A stretch of 15,936 nucleotides of DNA, taken from NCBI GenBank assembly GCA_003343565.1, contig QALA01000054.1:1-15936 (forward strand), given 5' to 3'. The notes under the pieces are model-generated. The model worked only from the letters and a program-made list of their open reading frames with translations. It was not told the origin of the DNA and ran no database searches. The first letter of the stretch is position 1; each line of letters opens with the position of its first letter. Both the position numbers and the translations under genes were made by a program. Below are positions 14,382 to 15,936 of the stretch, one piece after another. Source of the DNA: Verrucomicrobiota bacterium. GTDB taxonomy: Bacteria > Verrucomicrobiota > Verrucomicrobiia > Opitutales > Intestinicryptomonadaceae.

Positions 14382-15441
14382 TTATATACTTTCTTTCTTT
14401 TTGACTCTGAAGAGTTTTCCGTAGTCGAAACTCCAGCTCTCCTTTTTGAGGCCGAACAGGAACCACGCAAAATACTTCACAAACATCACGATGACCGGCG
14501 TGAGGAGAAGGATGCCGATGAGCTGGCAGAGGCTCACGATATATACGTTCGTCACGCCGATGTACCCCATCGCTTTTTTTACCAGCAGCTCCGGAAGATT
14601 ATCGAAGAGGTAGAAGAGCATCGAGTTCACGCCGATATAGGGAGAGAACCCCTTTTCTCTTCACGTTTTTCAGCGCGCCGTACAGCGCGAGACACAGGGC
14701 AAAGCCGCCGATCATCACCGGCACAAAGGGCGTCAGCTGTATCACGCGGTAATCGATGCAATATTTCTCCGGGGAATCCGAAAACAGGAGCGTCAGCCCG
14801 GCGGCAGCGGCAATACCAACGGCTGCAAGAATCAGCGTCTTTTTCCCGGTGATCTCAATGCCCTTTTCCCGGACGTACTGTCCCAGATACATGAAGAGCA
14901 CGCACGGGAATGCCACATCGATATACCACAGCAGGGAGAAGCCGGTAAATTTGTTGAGATACGCAAACCCGGCGGACGCAGCGAGAACAACGGGAAATTC
15001 GATCCTCCGGTCGTGAACGTACTTTCGCAGCGCATAAAAGAGGACGCTCGCCACGAACGCCGCCGTCAGGAACCACTTCGGCGCGACGAGATCGGTTCCC
15101 CGCAGCTGAACGAGCAGGCCAAGAATGTTGTCCCGGCAGAGTGCCCAGTCCGCACCGCCGCGCAGCAGCAGCACAACAATGCCAAGACAGAGCACATGAT
15201 AGAGGATGCCGTAAGCGAAAAACGGCACCATGAGCTGCCGGAAGCGCTTTTTCACAAAGGCGCCGAACGTTCCGGCGGTGCTGCTATAGTAGCCCATGCA
15301 GAAGAAGAACATCGGCATGTGGAACAGGTAAATGAAGATGCGCACCGCCTGCGGTATCGCGTCCGAATGGCCGATGAACACCAGAAGGATGCATATCCCC
15401 TTGGCGTAATCCGCCCACAACTCTCTCTTTTTCTCTGCCAT
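14382..15441 (-). pseudogene. Membrane acyltransferase (Acyl_transf_3 family), frameshifted
   Basis: The 5' part (280 codons, 15441 to 14599) is a clear acyltransferase-3/fucose-4-O-acetylase-like integral membrane protein: AKGICILLVFIGHSD with the family's catalytic histidine (H24 of GHS), then FHMPMFFFCMGY. These enzymes O-acetylate sugars or exopolysaccharides using acetyl-CoA. The frame is then lost: the expected continuation (YIGVNSMLFYLFDNL, then two more helices and a lysine-rich tail ending at 14382) is in the other frame. One extra base in the CCCC run at 14649-14652 or the GGG run at 14640-14642 would explain it; removing it restores a protein of about 350 residues. It may be a true pseudogene, a homopolymer phase-variation switch or an assembly error. 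The start has AAGGGAGG about five bases upstream. Confidence 0.85.
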
Positions 15442-15513
15442 AGGTTCCTCCCTTAATAAAAGGCTTTTCCCGAATGTTCCGCCGGCTTCATCACAGCAAG
15501 ATACTTTTCGCTT

Positions 15514-15936
15514 TTATCCGAAGTATTTGGCGGCATCCTCGGCGGAGACGCCGAAGAAGGCGATGGCCTCGTTCTGCATCCGCGCGGCGCGGCCGGAGAC
15601 GAAGCCGCGGAGATTCGCCATCTGCGTGGCAAACAACGTGGACGACTTGCCCCAGCGGGCGAGATCGCGCGCGCTCTCCGGCTCGACGATCGCGCGCAGC
15701 TCGTCAAGCGTTTTCTGCGCGTTCTCGTCCGAGAGCGGCCCGCGCAGCATTTCGCCGAGACGCGTCAGGAACATATCGCGGAACTCTTCGTTGTAACGCA
15801 GCGCCGAGGGAATGATGCCGTGGAGCTGGAAGTTGTTGAAGCCGACGCTCATCGAGTCCATGCCCATCATCGTGAGATCCATGTCCGCGAGACCGTAAAT
15901 GTACTTCCCGTTTTCGTACTCGGGGCTCGCGTAGAA
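15514..15936 (-). CDS. CotH-kinase-like protein, C-terminal part
   Basis: The frame is open to the window edge, so the N-terminus is missing; about 140 residues are visible. The order is YASPEYENGKYIYGLADMD, a MMGMDSM loop, then a helical end: NEEFRDMFLTRLGEML, SDENAQKTLDELRAIVEPE, ARDLARWG and MANLRGFVSGRAARM, ending in a FGVSAEDAAKYFG tail. This pattern (sequence before the D-M-D motif, repeated acidic helices, E-P-E, R-W-G, FV-x-x-RA) matches the C-terminal region of CotH proteins, spore-coat or surface protein kinases of Firmicutes. Which of the CotH family's roles applies cannot be judged from this end. It precedes the acyltransferase gene by 72 bases on the same strand, compatible with a surface-related pair. 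Confidence 0.75.
   Translation of the reverse strand, partial: FYASPEYENGKYIYGLADMDLTMMGMDSMSVGFNNFQLHGIIPSALRYNEEFRDMFLTRLGEMLRGPLSDENAQKTLDELRAIVEPESARDLARWGKSSTLFATQMANLRGFVSGRAARMQNEAIAFFGVSAEDAAKYFG

Overview
The window looks like a GC-rich, anaerobic member of the Firmicutes, probably an Oscillospiraceae-type or related gut clostridium. The inference rests on strong Shine-Dalgarno sites, iron-sulfur and molybdenum enzymology without oxygen-dependent steps, a CotH-like protein, a YajC protein and a BCCT carrier. Taxonomy cannot be fixed from this sequence alone.

Layout: (1) 1-324 is the end of an EamA-type exporter, closed by a bidirectional terminator shared with the convergent next gene. 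(2) 402-2233, minus strand: an OFA-type major facilitator carrier downstream of yajC. (3) 2234-2524: a spacer with a 12-bp hairpin and a C-rich, G-poor transcript tract whose opposite strand can form a G-quadruplex. (4) 2525-6875, minus strand: a compact four-gene operon, in transcription order a RidA-family deaminase, an enamidase, a second enamidase-like protein that lacks two metal-site residues, and a 6-hydroxynicotinate-reductase-like iron-sulfur protein. (5) 6876-7646: a divergent control region with one near-consensus promoter per direction, two identical 14-bp palindromes, a long structured RNA ending in a U-tract, and gene debris. (6) 7647-12821, plus strand: a fused 2Fe-2S/molybdopterin hydroxylase without an FAD domain, an isochorismatase-fold amidohydrolase and a BCCT carrier; 12903-14222 is a probable APC-like permease. 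(7) A strong terminator at 14296-14327 faces a frameshifted membrane acyltransferase gene, followed by the C-terminal part of a CotH-like protein at the window edge.

How the genes fit together: in Eubacterium barkeri nicotinate fermentation, a molybdenum hydroxylase, 6-hydroxynicotinate reductase (Hnr) and enamidase (Ena) act in sequence to hydroxylate, reduce and open a pyridine ring. Homologues of all three steps face each other here across one shared control region. RidA is well placed to hydrolyse the enamine or imine released by ring opening, and the isochorismatase-fold enzyme to cleave a later amide. I infer an anaerobic N-heterocycle degradation island. The later E. barkeri steps (2-hydroxymethylglutarate dehydrogenase, methyleneglutarate mutase and so on) are not in the window, the substrate is unknown, and the tandem divergent enamidase, the fused hydroxylase and the RidA/BCCT additions differ from the classical cluster.
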